Below, one piece after another: positions 63,838-64,000 of a stretch of 64,000 bases of DNA. Under the pieces are notes generated by a model. The model made no database searches. It saw nothing but the letters and a program-made list of their open reading frames with translations, and had not been told where the DNA came from. This DNA is from JBIOHP01 sp044449065. GTDB taxonomy: Bacteria; Bacteroidota; Ignavibacteria; UBA10030; SZUA-254. How positions within the stretch are numbered: position 1 is the stretch's first letter; the number at the start of each line of letters is the position of its first letter. Where the stretch lies: assembly GCA_044449065.1 (NCBI GenBank), contig JBIOHP010000011.1, positions 50,811 through 114,810 of the forward strand, written 5' to 3'. Both the position numbers and the translations under genes were made by a program.

Positions 63838-64000
63838 GTATTATTCCTTATGATTGAATGATATTTGGATGAATGAACCCTGAAGTTCCATTCCTGAACA
63901 TTGTATCATAGACAATAAGTTTCAGGGAAGGGTTTAATCTTAAGGGATTTATTTGTATCAACGCAAGGGGTTCGCTACAATTTGACATACGTCCCCATCC
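63838..64000. other. Window end without a gene
   Basis: Presumed upstream region of the cytochrome gene. Nothing recognised. Confidence 0.4.

Overview
The window looks like a chromosomal segment of a Gram-negative bacterium of the Bacteroidota/Chlorobiota (FCB) group, most likely near Ignavibacteria. Two large secreted proteins end in a type IX secretion sorting domain with the phrase NYPNPFNP. There is a complete run of Kdo and LPS-transport genes, a TonB-dependent receptor, an MqnA-like menaquinone gene, and small lipoproteins and cytochromes typical of that group. The lineage call is inference from protein style, not from a marker-gene tree. No rRNA, tRNA, CRISPR array or integrase was recognised.

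Layout. 1-1219: end of an ATP synthase operon (atpA tail, atpG). 1370-8724 (minus): a two-gene, restriction-like defence module, a PLD-SNF2 helicase followed by an Eco57I-like adenine methyltransferase fused to an AlbA_2 domain. 9435-10286: a synthetase-only RelA/SpoT protein. 10444-14601 (minus): an RND efflux pump (permease plus adaptor). 14725-21132 (minus): two secreted repeat proteins with nearly identical sorting domains. 21418-23344: a DUF6515-like protein and an orphan MacA-like adaptor. 23782-26848: truA, a PAP2 phosphatase, a small conserved protein and a GIY-YIG-like protein. 27112-29231: an AT-rich island of three unknown genes, two of which carry an R-x4-H motif like HEPN RNases. 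29556-34310: the housekeeping run ffh-rpsP-khpA-rimM-trmD-rplS plus an MqnA-like gene with a terminator-like hairpin inside its coding region. 34547-39152: recN, an orphan DNA methyltransferase, cysS. 39211-40466: two small nuclease-like genes separated and bracketed by copies of one palindromic repeat. 40510-47415: HDAC-like deacetylase, VKOR-like protein, DoxX, rho with a DNA glycosylase, and tandem CDP-alcohol phosphatidyltransferases. 47631-50576 (minus): a UvrD/PcrA-type helicase split into two ORFs with a lipoprotein gene between the halves. 50611-54263 (minus): a membrane HExxH protein, a TonB-dependent receptor and ispE. 54595-61039: a lipoprotein gene running into kdsA-kdsC-(unknown)-kdsD-lptC-lptA-lptB, a coherent pathway from Kdo synthesis to LPS export. 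61162-63837 (minus): a DUF1259 protein, RidA, ApaG and a diheme cytochrome.

Four families of short palindromic or terminal-inverted-repeat elements are scattered through the intergenic spaces, often at the ends of convergent genes where they may also stop transcription. The most unusual points are the split helicase with its inserted lipoprotein gene, the PLD-SNF2/methyltransferase-AlbA_2 pair, the tandem HEPN-like island, the intragenic hairpin, and the repeat-bracketed DUF559 cassette.
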